Origin: Phytomonas francai
Taxonomy: Eukaryota > Euglenozoa > Kinetoplastea > Trypanosomatida > Trypanosomatidae
NCBI GenBank assembly: GCA_001766655.1
Contig: MJCC01000007.1
Coordinates: forward strand, 179,275 to 243,274
Reading direction: 5' to 3'
Length of the DNA stretch: 64,000 nucleotides
Below, piece after piece: positions 47,930-58,000 of the stretch. Position 1 is the stretch's first letter, and every line of letters begins with the position of its first letter. Made by a program: the position numbers and the translations under genes. Below the pieces are notes generated by a model, which had not been told where the DNA came from, did no database searches, and saw only the letters and a list, made by a program, of their open reading frames with translations.

Positions 47930-49753
47930 ATGTTTCGACCTTTAGCGTTTTTTCGAAGCAAAGTCCCCACGCGTATTGCTCGCGTTCGTCCCTATCAACG
48001 AGTTCTGCGCGCCATGGGGCAGGGGGGGCAGGGGCTGTTTGTAGCAGCAGAGGTCTTTAAGGAATTCGAGCTTTACTGTCGAACCGAGTTAACACCAAAC
48101 AACAACAGAAAACCTTCTTCAGACAGTGTGTGCTCCAGCACAACCCCTCGCAAGCCTCTTACCGAGTTTTGCGGTGATGCTAACGATGTTGAACCCCTGA
48201 CAATATTACTTTTGAAGGTTTTGTGCGACTTGCGTAAATTAGATGAAATGAGTTTCTTATTCACACAGTGCTTGCTCGAACTGGATGGTAGTACGCCGCC
48301 GTCCATTGAGTTATTTAATGTATATTTGTTAGCCATTTCCATGACCGACACCTATAGTCAGAACGAGGTGGAAAATGTTATCGAATTCATGCGCTGTAAG
48401 GGGGCTACGCCGGATATTGTGACAAAACTCTCCGTGTTTATTTTATATTTGCGGCTTGCACAGGACAGCTGTATTTTGTGGTGGAAGGTTATCCGCACGG
48501 AGGTTCAGGAGGTGGTGGTGGGAAACGCGGTATCACAGTATCCGCTGCTTCCTCTGCGTGTGCAGCACTGCTTTCAAACATTGATGCGGCTGCACCACGA
48601 TGTGGGGGTGATGCGCGAATGCTTCGATTTGTTATGCGCACTGCGACCCGAGAGCTGCACCCCGGCCCTATTACTGCCTTACATGATCTTAAGCGTCGCG
48701 AACGAGGCGGCCTCACCGTCCACGGTAGTGGATATCCTAAAAATCCACGAGTCGACTCGTGAAAAATGCAGCGGGGGTTCTGCTGTCACTCCTCTTGAGA
48801 GTTCATCGGCGAATCCTGTGAGGTTGACTCAGTCTAGTCCTACAGAGTTTTCTGCAGATCCGCCGCTACTAAACAGCGAAGCTACTGTGTTTCGTCTGCT
48901 ATCAAAGTGCCTTAGCTGGGGCGACGCTGGCGCCGCGCGTTACGTGTGTGAGTATTTAAAAAAATATGACGCATTCCACATTATTGCTGAGGAGCATCAG
49001 CCTATGATCTCGATCTTGTACGCGGGGGCGCTCGCTCGTTCGGGGTGCTTGTTGGAGTCGTTGGAGGTGCTCGAGGGGGTCGCGGCTCCGCTAAACCGCC
49101 CGGGGAGGCTGGCGAGGGTTTTCAAAACACATCGACCCCTCGTGGTGGATTCCGTCGATGCTGTGGCTGATGTGGCACGGGCGATCCACGAGCACGGTGT
49201 GGACGACGTGCTTCGAGCGGCTGCGGCGGAGGGCCGAAGGGTAACTGCCGCCTCTTTGGATCTGGTCATAGCTGCCTGCGCAATGCGGGGTGATAACCAG
49301 CGCGCGGAGGAGGTGTTTTCCATGTACCCTTCCCTCGGGGCGGAGCCGACGTGTTTTAGCTACACTGCGCTGCTCTGGAGCTACAGAGAAGAGGGATCCA
49401 CTTTTCGTGGAATGAATCGATTGCGTTCATTGATGTGCAGTATGGCTGACCGTGGGGTTGCAGTAGACGACACCTTTCTGCGGGAGGCGATGGGAATGGC
49501 TTTATCCGCGGGTGATCTAGAGTGTGCGCTGGCAATCGCCGAACAGCACGCCGAGCTTCATATTGCAATGGACACTCGATTGTGCACGTGCCTTTTGGAG
49601 AAGATTTCTATCGCTCTTGACGTTGATGGAGCGCTGCGTGCGCTGCGTGTGATACGCTCCTGCAAGACACCGTTAGATTCACAAAGTATGGCGCTCTGCA
49701 TATCTACCTTTAAGAGCTGGGGAATCGAATGCAATGACTTAACGAGCCTTTAG
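47930..49753 (+). CDS. Pentatricopeptide-repeat protein, mitochondrial
   Basis: The 607-residue protein starts MFRPLAFFRSKVPTRIARVR, an Arg-rich presequence without acids, so mitochondrial import is likely. The body is a series of paired helices with PPR-type phrasing, clearest in the C-terminal half. Examples are VTAASLDLVIAACAMRGDNQ, AEEVFSMYPSLGAEPTCFSY, TALLWSYREEGS and VDDTFLREAMGMALSAGDLE. PPR proteins bind organellar RNA sequence-specifically and act in kinetoplast RNA processing, editing, polyadenylation or mitoribosome assembly. The N-terminal half is less regular. A low-complexity Ser/Thr/Pro stretch near 280-320 may be a linker. I cannot assign a specific orthologue. Confidence 0.85.
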   Translation: MFRPLAFFRSKVPTRIARVRPYQRVLRAMGQGGQGLFVAAEVFKEFELYCRTELTPNNNRKPSSDSVCSSTTPRKPLTEFCGDANDVEPLTILLLKVLCDLRKLDEMSFLFTQCLLELDGSTPPSIELFNVYLLAISMTDTYSQNEVENVIEFMRCKGATPDIVTKLSVFILYLRLAQDSCILWWKVIRTEVQEVVVGNAVSQYPLLPLRVQHCFQTLMRLHHDVGVMRECFDLLCALRPESCTPALLLPYMILSVANEAASPSTVVDILKIHESTREKCSGGSAVTPLESSSANPVRLTQSSPTEFSADPPLLNSEATVFRLLSKCLSWGDAGAARYVCEYLKKYDAFHIIAEEHQPMISILYAGALARSGCLLESLEVLEGVAAPLNRPGRLARVFKTHRPLVVDSVDAVADVARAIHEHGVDDVLRAAAAEGRRVTAASLDLVIAACAMRGDNQRAEEVFSMYPSLGAEPTCFSYTALLWSYREEGSTFRGMNRLRSLMCSMADRGVAVDDTFLREAMGMALSAGDLECALAIAEQHAELHIAMDTRLCTCLLEKISIALDVDGALRALRVIRSCKTPLDSQSMALCISTFKSWGIECNDLTSL

Positions 49754-50253
49754 AAGGAAGAAGTGGGTTGAGTTATATATGCAAGGGGACTGCTTTGCTT
49801 TATTCGTCAATAAATATAAGTGTCTAGGAGCGGTGTGAAGGACATATTTTGTTGAATTGGTGGCGAAATTGAGCGCCTAGGAGCTCGGGGATAAAGTTTC
49901 TTTTCCATTCCTGTGGCCCCCAAAAGGATTTTTAAAACGAAAAAACACACTTACTTTCCTTAAATTGGAATCTACTTCTAGAACTTTTTGGTTTGAGGTT
50001 TTCATACTGGCATTCATTTCGACAATATTACTTTTTATTTTTGCTACTCATTCAAACCCTTCGACTTTCTCCTTTACTCCTTTGTAGTCAAGATTACCCC
50101 CTTTAAAAGAGTAGTTTGCGTAGGTGTCCAAACCTTTTTCTTTTAATCCTGATCACATAAATACCAAAGGGAAACATTCAGAAGTTACAAATTCCCCCCA
50201 TTTAAAAGGAAGGGTGTTAATTCAATTTAATACTAAAAGACAGTAACAAAATC
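49754..50253. other. Intergenic
   Basis: 3' UTR of the PPR gene and 5' region of the NTF2-like gene. A pyrimidine-rich stretch at about 50052-50087 (CCTTCGACTTTCTCCTTTAC) with AG at 50088-50091 is a plausible acceptor. Nothing else seen. Confidence 0.55.
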
Positions 50254-51282
50254 ATGGCTTCCGCACAACAGATCGCCAACAGCTTCGTGACCGAGTTCTT
50301 CGAGCGCGTGGCGAAGAACCCCGCTAATCTTGCAGAGCTCTACGGACGGAACTCAGTCTTGCACATTCACGACTTTGAAATGGGCATCAAGGAGATTTGC
50401 GATGCGGATGTCTCCGTCGCTGCCCAGGAATGGGCTGCTTTGTACCAAGGCAGCCATATGCGTGTGGAGTCGGTAAGCGCAGCGCCTATCTACAGCGGCG
50501 TGAACGTTTTCGTCACCTTCACCGCTGTTGGGGAACTACAGCAGTACTTCCATGTTCTCACGACCTTGGAGGCCCACACGGGGTTCAACGTGGAGGGGTA
50601 CTACATCCGGCATCAGGTGATTTCCCGCATCGGCGCGATCGCGCTCGAGGTACAGCCTGTTGAGGAGGCGCCCGCTTTTGTCGAGCAGGAGCCCGTGGCG
50701 CAGGCGGTAGAGACCCCCGTGGAGGTGCAGCCTGACGAAATCCTTGCCCAGCCCGAAGAGCCGACGCCCACGGCCGTTGAGGAGGAATCTCCTGTTCAAG
50801 AAGTCGCTGCTGAGAGCGCTGCGGTGACGGCCGACAAGGCCCCCGCCGCCAAGGAGACGAAGCCTAAGAGCTGGGCAAATGTGCTGAGCTCCTCAGCTAA
50901 GGGAAGCATCGGGAGTAATAAGCCGATTCGTGTTGTGGCGGCCAGCGCCGCCGGCGAGGCGGCTGCCGCGAAGGAGCCCGAGGCCCCCGCCGCGAAGTCC
51001 TCTCCGAATGTGAATGTAAAGCGTGAGAAGCGAGCTACGGAATCTGTGGGCGATCGTTTGATGTTCAAGATCGACGTTGCCGTTACCGAGGAGGAGATCA
51101 GGGCAGCACTTGGAAGTGTGGCTCCTTCTTTGCTTTCCCTCCGAAACAACTCAGCGCATGGTCATGTGTTTATGGACTTTGTGCCAGATGTGAAGGCCTT
51201 TGATGAGCTAAAGAGGCTAAGTCCGGTCATCGGCGCCAATAAAACGAAAATCAATATCTTTCGTCAGCGCCACCGTGAGTAA
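50254..51282 (+). CDS. G3BP-like protein: NTF2-like domain plus C-terminal RRM
   Basis: The 342 residues have three parts. An NTF2-like domain spans about 5-135 (FVTEFFERVAKNPANLAELY, then beta strands ending in YYIRHQVISRI). A Glu/Pro/Ala-rich linker runs from about 137 to 265. A C-terminal alpha/beta region at about 268-340 (GDRLMFKIDVAVTEEEIRAA, GHVFMDFVPDVKAF) resembles an RRM. This order is that of G3BP/Rasputin stress-granule proteins, which bind mRNA and partner proteins through the NTF2 dimer. C-terminal RGG repeats typical of animal G3BP are absent. A role in mRNA translation control is inferred from architecture only. The gene is GC-ending in its 5' half, suggesting good expression. 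Confidence 0.85.
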   Translation: MASAQQIANSFVTEFFERVAKNPANLAELYGRNSVLHIHDFEMGIKEICDADVSVAAQEWAALYQGSHMRVESVSAAPIYSGVNVFVTFTAVGELQQYFHVLTTLEAHTGFNVEGYYIRHQVISRIGAIALEVQPVEEAPAFVEQEPVAQAVETPVEVQPDEILAQPEEPTPTAVEEESPVQEVAAESAAVTADKAPAAKETKPKSWANVLSSSAKGSIGSNKPIRVVAASAAGEAAAAKEPEAPAAKSSPNVNVKREKRATESVGDRLMFKIDVAVTEEEIRAALGSVAPSLLSLRNNSAHGHVFMDFVPDVKAFDELKRLSPVIGANKTKINIFRQRHRE

Positions 51283-52013
51283 AAATTATTAAATTAATAT
51301 ATTTTATGCTTTAAGAGTTTGCAGTAATGATGCATGTTTTAAAAATAAAAAGGGAATGCAGATAGCTTATAGAAATTAGTATTAATTCAGACTATCCAGA
51401 CATGCGCACACATCATTTGGCATCAAACAGAGTGAAGAAAAGATAATCTTTCGATAGCGTGGTGTACGAAAGCAAATGACGCAGAACGCGCGTGCAGAGC
51501 GCAATTCGTGTATGTACATATTTCTAGCGTTGCCTGCAATTCTATAGAGAGGATCGAATTAGAATCACCTGTCTAAACATGTTGGTGGAAGACAAAATGC
51601 TAAAGCACTGAAGTAAATGTCATACTAATCTATAGATTTTTTCCCTGTGGTGAGGAATGTGAATTGTAGGGATCTTTGGATAAAATAGGAATTTTAATCA
51701 CTTTTAAGCGTGAGTGGCGTCAGTTGTTTCTTTTTTTAAACCTCCCATTTCTCCTAAATAATAATTAACTAATATAGAGTAAACTTTCCTATTGCTTGCC
51801 GATGAGCAAGCTTACTTAAATGGGTATTATTGCTTTTATTCCTTTTGCAGAGTGTCTGTGCATTAATTGTTTTTTTCCCCCCCTTTTCCCACATGAGAAT
51901 ATAGTTTAGTGCTTCCCGGTTTAATATTTTACTGCGGTTACGGCATTTCTGAACAAAGTAAAAATTTATACAACACTACTGTGCATACCGATATATATAT
52001 ATACATATTTATC
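51283..52013. other. Intergenic
   Basis: UTR DNA. A pyrimidine tract at about 51868-51890 (TTGTTTTTTTCCCCCCCTTT) is the likely splice signal for homoserine kinase. The kinase frame is open 35 codons upstream of its ATG but with no upstream ATG. Confidence 0.6.
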
Positions 52014-53057
52014 ATGTCAGTCGAAGACAACAGAAACTCAAGTGCAGCCGCAAATGCTCTTACAAAAGTGCATGTACGCGTGCCCGCCACTACCGCTAAT
52101 CTTGGCCCGGCCTATGATACCATGGGCATGGCGATTTCCATATTTATGGACCTGTTTGTCGAGGTCGCTGACATATTCTCGCTCACGATCGAGGGGGAAG
52201 GCGAGGAGTATATCAGTCGAGGCCCCGATAATATGATCGTCAAGGCATGTGAGTTAGCCTTCACAGAGTACGGCAAACGCTCGATGCCACCCCTCAAGTT
52301 TCACGTAGTGAATCGCATTCCGTACTGCTGTGGATGTGGTTCTTCGTCAGCGGCTGCGGTTGCCGGCTTTGTATCTGGGCTGCATCTTTGTGGTGTTTCA
52401 ATGGCCACATACAATCATGAGGAGCTTCTATCTGTGATCACACGTCTAGAAGGGCACCCTGATAACGCCGCCCCTGCCATCTACGGCGGTCTTCGTCTCA
52501 GTTTCACAGATATGAATAAAGAAGTCGGCTCCCATAGCGTGTCGGTGCCTCCAAACGTTTCTCTCGTTCTCTTTATTCCCAACAATCTCATGAAAGCGAA
52601 CACACACACAGCCCGTGGGCTGATTCCCACACAGGTTCCTCTAGAGGATGCGGTCCACAATGTTTCCAGGGCTTCCTTGCTGATCCTAGCCCTTACATCG
52701 GGGCGGTTGCACATACTGAAGGATTGCTCGGATCGCTTGCATGAACGACAGCGTGCAGACAACCTCTACCCTCATTACTTCCCATGTGTTGAGGCTTCGC
52801 GAACTGCGGGGGCCGAGTACACCTTTCTTTCTGGGGCTGGGCCCGCTGTGTGCGCGATGGTGAGCGGCAGGCGGGGCGATATTCTCATGCAGCCACCTGA
52901 AGAGCGGCGGGCGGAAGTCGTGGCGGAGGCCATGGTGAAGGCTGCATCCGATGCTGGGGTTCTAGGGCGTGCTATTATCACACGCGTCTCAGAAATCGGT
53001 GCCCATTTTGTGGGTTCGAAGCAGTTAAAAGAGAATATACACTGCATAAGTAGTTGA
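52014..53057 (+). CDS. HSK: Homoserine kinase (GHMP family)
   Basis: Phosphorylates L-homoserine with ATP, the step before threonine synthase. The 347 residues (ATG at 52014) show VRVPATTANLGPAYDTMGMA (21-40), a typical homoserine-kinase N-terminus. The glycine/serine-rich ATP loop is RIPYCCGCGSSSAAAVAG (101-118), with Cys where most relatives have Leu in the G-L-G-S-S core. EGHPDNAAPAIYGG (146-159) and the C-terminal GHMP motif 3 FLSGAGPAVCAM follow. No other gene of the pathway is nearby. Family knowledge: trypanosomatids retain the last threonine steps and can use external homoserine. The gene resembles bacterial enzymes, so ancient transfer is possible but not shown here. Confidence 0.92.
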   Translation: MSVEDNRNSSAAANALTKVHVRVPATTANLGPAYDTMGMAISIFMDLFVEVADIFSLTIEGEGEEYISRGPDNMIVKACELAFTEYGKRSMPPLKFHVVNRIPYCCGCGSSSAAAVAGFVSGLHLCGVSMATYNHEELLSVITRLEGHPDNAAPAIYGGLRLSFTDMNKEVGSHSVSVPPNVSLVLFIPNNLMKANTHTARGLIPTQVPLEDAVHNVSRASLLILALTSGRLHILKDCSDRLHERQRADNLYPHYFPCVEASRTAGAEYTFLSGAGPAVCAMVSGRRGDILMQPPEERRAEVVAEAMVKAASDAGVLGRAIITRVSEIGAHFVGSKQLKENIHCISS

Positions 53058-53472
53058 AACCTTTTTTTTTTACTTTTTCCCGAGTACTTGTATATCAAAC
53101 TAAGTAATTTCCTTATTCCTTTTTTAGTCGCTTCGATTTTTCGCCTTCATTAGCAGGTATATGTTGTATTGTGTAAGTATATATGCTTTTTTTTGTTAAT
53201 CCACATTCTTTTTGTGATCCTCATACTTCATAGAAGGAAAAAATCTTGATATTACTGGTGACAGAATTATAGTTATAGTGCTTTTTAGTTCTAAATATAA
53301 AATCTCTTATTAAACTGTAAAGGTAGCAGCTTAAAAAAAAACCTCATCATCGATGAGTTCGGGGAAAAAAATGAAGTTGTCTAGCACAATGACTTCTGCA
53401 ATATTTTTAAAAATTAGCTATTTTTAATTCCATAATTCTCTCAAAAGATTCCATATAAAAATATTAGGAAAA
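53058..53472. other. Intergenic
   Basis: Short UTR interval with T8-T9 and A9 runs. The last 100 bases before the Trm10 start are AT-rich without a clear acceptor I would single out. No gene seen. Confidence 0.55.
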
Positions 53473-54585
53473 ATGAGCGATGAAGACGACATGAATGGCA
53501 ACCACCCCACTTTCCCCTTTCTATCTATGAAAGACGCCAATAATGATGATTTAAGTAAGCAGAGTCTAGGGCAAGAAGGAGAATGTCCCACAAAACCTGC
53601 CAAAAATTCAATTCAATCCCCTGATAGAAGCCGAAAATCATGGGGGGATGCAGAAAAAAGAGAATACTGGAAAAAAAAGCGGTTGGAAAGGCGTGCGAAA
53701 AGGAAATTGATAGCAACATTACGCAAAACAGAACAAAAAGCGAAGTGGGAGCAGATGACTGAGGAGGAAAAAAATAAGTGCCGTGATTCAGCAATAAAAA
53801 TGCACGAAGAACGTCAGCGCTCCAACGAAAGTTTCATGGAGGCGACCAAGCAGCGTCTTTCCGACCCTGAGCTTCCTGTACTAGTGTTCGACCTCAGCTT
53901 CGCTTGGTGTATGACCTTGGCCGACACCAAGAGCACAATATCGCAGCTTAAGTTCAGTTATAGTACGCTGCGCCGTGCCGGCTTCCCCTTTCGTCCTTTT
54001 TTTTCTTCTTTGTTAGGTAGGGAAAAGCAGAAGGTTGAACAGGATGCCAGCGCGCAAGCAGCGCTGCTCCAAGCATCTCTGACCAGTTTTGAGGGCTTTA
54101 AGAGGTTTCCGCCGACTATTACAATCGAGGAGCATTGGTCAGAACTGTTTGACAAAGAGGAAATCGTGTTCCTCACCGCTGACGCCGATGAGGTTCTTGA
54201 AGACATTCAGCCAGGCCACGTTTACATCATTGGCGCCTTTGTCGACCACAATCGTTACAGAGGACTGAGCAAGGCGTGTGCGGAGGCGCACGGTGTGCGG
54301 CTAGCACGCCTTCCCGTCAAGGAGTCCATTGACCTGCGTAACCGTTCCGTGGTGCTTACCATAAACCACCTCGTCGAGGTGCTCACGTTATATATGCGGC
54401 CGGGGGAGGGCTGCGCGCGCGACTGGGCCCGCGCCTTTAATGCTGTGCTGCCCGTTAGGCGTATGCAGCAGCAGGCCTTGGGGAGCCACAAGCGGCGGCG
54501 CCAACCCCAACTGAGTACAACAGCCCTTAGGGGGTGCGAATGCCATACGGTCCGCGGGGGAAGTAACCTTGATCAGACTACATGA
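53473..54585 (+). CDS. TRM10: tRNA (guanine/adenine-N1)-methyltransferase, Trm10 family
   Basis: Methylates N1 of the purine at tRNA position 9 using S-adenosylmethionine. Residues about 60-110 form the Lys/Arg-rich helical N-terminal region (REYWKKKRLERRAKRKLIAT). The SPOUT domain occupies about 130-315. It is marked by LPVLVFDLSFAWCMT, ISQLKFSYSTLRRA, EIVFLTADADEVLED and VYIIGAFVDHNRYRGLSKAC, followed by GVRLARLPVKESI. These match Trm10 in order and content, including the Asp in the ADADEVL segment near the active site. The C-terminal 55 residues are basic (GSHKRRRQPQ), useful for tRNA binding or nuclear entry. Confidence 0.9.
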   Translation: MSDEDDMNGNHPTFPFLSMKDANNDDLSKQSLGQEGECPTKPAKNSIQSPDRSRKSWGDAEKREYWKKKRLERRAKRKLIATLRKTEQKAKWEQMTEEEKNKCRDSAIKMHEERQRSNESFMEATKQRLSDPELPVLVFDLSFAWCMTLADTKSTISQLKFSYSTLRRAGFPFRPFFSSLLGREKQKVEQDASAQAALLQASLTSFEGFKRFPPTITIEEHWSELFDKEEIVFLTADADEVLEDIQPGHVYIIGAFVDHNRYRGLSKACAEAHGVRLARLPVKESIDLRNRSVVLTINHLVEVLTLYMRPGEGCARDWARAFNAVLPVRRMQQQALGSHKRRRQPQLSTTALRGCECHTVRGGSNLDQTT

Positions 54586-55039
54586 CCAGCTACTTTTTCC
54601 TGTTACTCGTGGTGGACCGTCGATCCGTTCCTTTTCCTTCTGTGCGTGCATCAGGCAACGAGGTTCTGCTGATATATTCTGATAAGTGACGCTAGAATGA
54701 CAGCGAAAAGGATAGACATCAAAGGTAGTATGACATCATATGTTTCACTCACCTAGGGTTTATGGGGACTTCTGCTTGTTGATAAATTTATACCTCACCC
54801 AATCTTTTTATTATTATTGGATCAGACACCAAAGCTTTCCAAATACCATCTTCAGAAGTGAATATCGTTTAGCATTGTTTTTTATTTTTATTTTGGTTTA
54901 TCACACGGAATTGAGTAAATATTTTTGATCAAATTCTATATTTTACAGTCGATATTTTCATTGTTCATTAGTCATATTATCGCTATTATTACTTTAACTA
55001 TCTTTATTTGCATCTCTTGCACCTACTGAAGCGTCGACA
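54586..55039. other. Intergenic, AT-rich
   Basis: UTR DNA. The region at 54990-55024, with several T-rich pyrimidine stretches, is the likely splice zone of the kinesin gene. No gene seen. Confidence 0.55.
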
Positions 55040-58000
55040 ATGAGTGAACCCACCAGTCCTTGCAAGGGGACCATCAGGGAGAAGGTTTTGCGGTACGCAG
55101 AGGAAACAATCAGAGAGATCATGAAAGAACGCCTGATCGATGAAGGCGCCGACTGCCCATCCGAAGACCCCGTTCCCAAGGATGGACCAAAAGTGAAGAA
55201 GGAGGAGGAGAAGGAGGAAGGTGGTGTGTTAAAGGCCGCTGAGGAGAAAGCCGAAAAGCGCCCTGAGGTATCGCGTTGCCTTGTGTACTGCCGCATGCGG
55301 CCCCCGAACAAGTCCGACTTCACGGACAACGGCACCCAGATCGTGAAGATGGAAGACAAAAGTCGCGTGGTTGTCAGAGACGAGTGGCACTATGACTACG
55401 ACGGGACCTTTGACAAGGACAGCACGCAGGAGGAGATCTTCCAGACGGTCGCCATGCCCTGTCTCCAGCACGCCTTTAATGGCTTCTGCTCCGCCTTGAT
55501 GTGCTATGGCCAGACTGGGACAGGCAAGACTTTCACCATGTGCAACACAGACCCCTCGAGTGAGGGTGTTATCCCCCGTGCGGCTCGGTATATTTACAAC
55601 ACGATTGAGGAAAGGTCGGCGGCAGATAACCGCTGCTATACTGTCATTGGCCAATTTGTACAGATTTACCGGGATCACCTTGGTGACCTGATGTCCAGCA
55701 ATGGCAAGGAGCGTGTGGAAATTCGTTACGATGCCGATGAGGGCGTGTCTCTGACAGGCTGCTCCTTACACACCCTTCGTACCTCGAAGGAGTTCATGCG
55801 TTTTTACAACGAAGGAAACTCTCGCCGGGTGGTCATGGCGACTGCAATGAACCCCGAGTCCAGCCGCGGGCACACGGCGATGGTGGTCTGGATCGTGGCG
55901 GAATCCCCCGACGATCCGGAGGCGCGCAAGACGAAGGGAAAGATCACCTTTATCGACCTCGCTGGCTATGAGCGTTTCAGCAAGACTGGCATCACGAACT
56001 CCAACCCCATTATGAAGGACGAGGCCAAGACCATCAACGCCTCCTTACTGGCTCTCGGCCACGTCGTCAGTGCTCTTTCTTCTGGCGGTAAGCACATCCC
56101 ATGGCGAGACTCGAAGCTTACGCGCATCTTGCAGGATTCCATTGGTGGCCGCAGCCGTACTTCAATCATTTTAACCGTCGGCCCCAGCAGCAACCACCTC
56201 CACGAGACCACAAACACGTTGCAGTTTGGCCTGCGCTCAATGGCCGTGAAGGTGCACACGAAGGTTGTCGTGGCGGTGAACTATCAGAAATTGGCACGTG
56301 AGCTTAAAGCGATGCTTGGCGAGCGCGACGAGCGTATCAGCCTACTTGAATTGCAGATCGCCAGCCGAGATGCGGAGCGTCAGGAGTTGATGGTGCGCTA
56401 TGAGGAGGACCGCGTTGCTCTTGAGGAACGCTTTGCACGGGATCTTGAGCGCCTGACGACTACTGGTGGTAGCGAGGAGCAGATCAATAAGCTGAAGGAG
56501 GTTTACCGTGTCGAAATCCAGAACCTTCAGGAGCAGCAGGCTGAGGAGCTTAACTACCAGCAGGAGGTTCACTCGAAGGAGCTTTCGGAGCTCCTCAACG
56601 AGCAGAAGCATCACGAGGCTAAGAACCTGACAGCAATGAAGATCACTCAGCAGAACCTAATGGAGGAGTTCCAGCGCAAGCTCGAAGAGGCACGTGGAAC
56701 TAGCAATGAGGACTTCCTGAAAACACTCCAGCAGCTTTCGGAGAAGGACAAGGTGCTGGCGTCTCGTGCCAGTGAAATCGCCCGCCTACACACCACCATC
56801 GAGGCCTTGAATGCGCAGCTCAGTGAATTAGGTGTGGAGCCGGTGTGTGTGTTTGATGAGGCAGAGTTCCCTGAATCCTTCATGGATGTCAGCCAGGTGG
56901 AAGAAATGAAGAATCGCCTCACTGCTGATGCTGAACGCCTGCGTGACAAGCTTGTGGATGTCCAGACGCAACTCGACCGGATGACTTTGTTGTGCGACGA
57001 CTGCAAATGCGAGATTCAAGACTTGTCGGATGAGAATGATAAGCTTCGTGAAGAGCTTGAAAAGGTCGGTGCCCAGACATTCGACGCTGTCAAGGGACCA
57101 CGGTCGCACTACGGCAAACGGGGTGACTTCGTTGATGCCTTCGAACTCGAGTCGCTGCGGCTTCGCATGCAGGCGGACATCGATGAAGCCGTGAGCGAGC
57201 GCGACGCCTTGAGAAGGGAGCTTGAGAACCACAAGGAACGATCGAAGGGTTTCGGTTCCACTTGGTCCAAGCAGTTTATTTCGACCCAAACATCCTTTGG
57301 TGATGGTCTTCTGAGCGCCACGATAGGTCCAGATCAGTTGTTCGATAGCACGGTCGCAAATATTGCCCAACTTAACTCGAAGGGGGTGGGAGCGGTCTCT
57401 CCGGCCAATTCATACAAGGTGATCATTAAGAAGCTTGCTCTTCAGCTTGCGGAGAGTCGTCGCCGAGAGGCCGGTCTGCAGGAGCATATTCAGTCTTTGG
57501 AGGGGGGGAACTCGGCAGCGCGCGGCAGCCTTGGCTCCCTACCCCCTGCACCGAATAATGCTAACGGCGAGGGCTTTGCTGCGACTTATACAGCAGGTTC
57601 GGGGGAGGCTAAGCACGTCGATCCCACAGAACGCGACGCGGAGTGGTGGGCGGAGCTCTCTCCGTTAGTACAGCGTGAGCGTCCCGATGTGGCCGCGATG
57701 GTGTTTGCAAAGGAAGCGGAGCTGAGGACCCAGGAGGAGCTCATTGCGGAGCAGGAAAGGCGCATCACACAACTCTGCGCCACGCACAAGTACAACCAGA
57801 CGTGCATCCAGTCTCTGAAGTCGCAGCTGATGGAGTGCGGGTGCACGCCGACCGAGCTCCCGGTGCCGCCGCAACCCGTGGAGGCCCTCCCGCGCGAGGA
57901 TTACCTTGCGCTGCTGCGGGAGGTGCGAAGTATTAATCGAAAACTGATTGTTAGACTTCTCCAGCAAACAAAGGAGCACTCTGCGAATGGCGCCGCCCCT

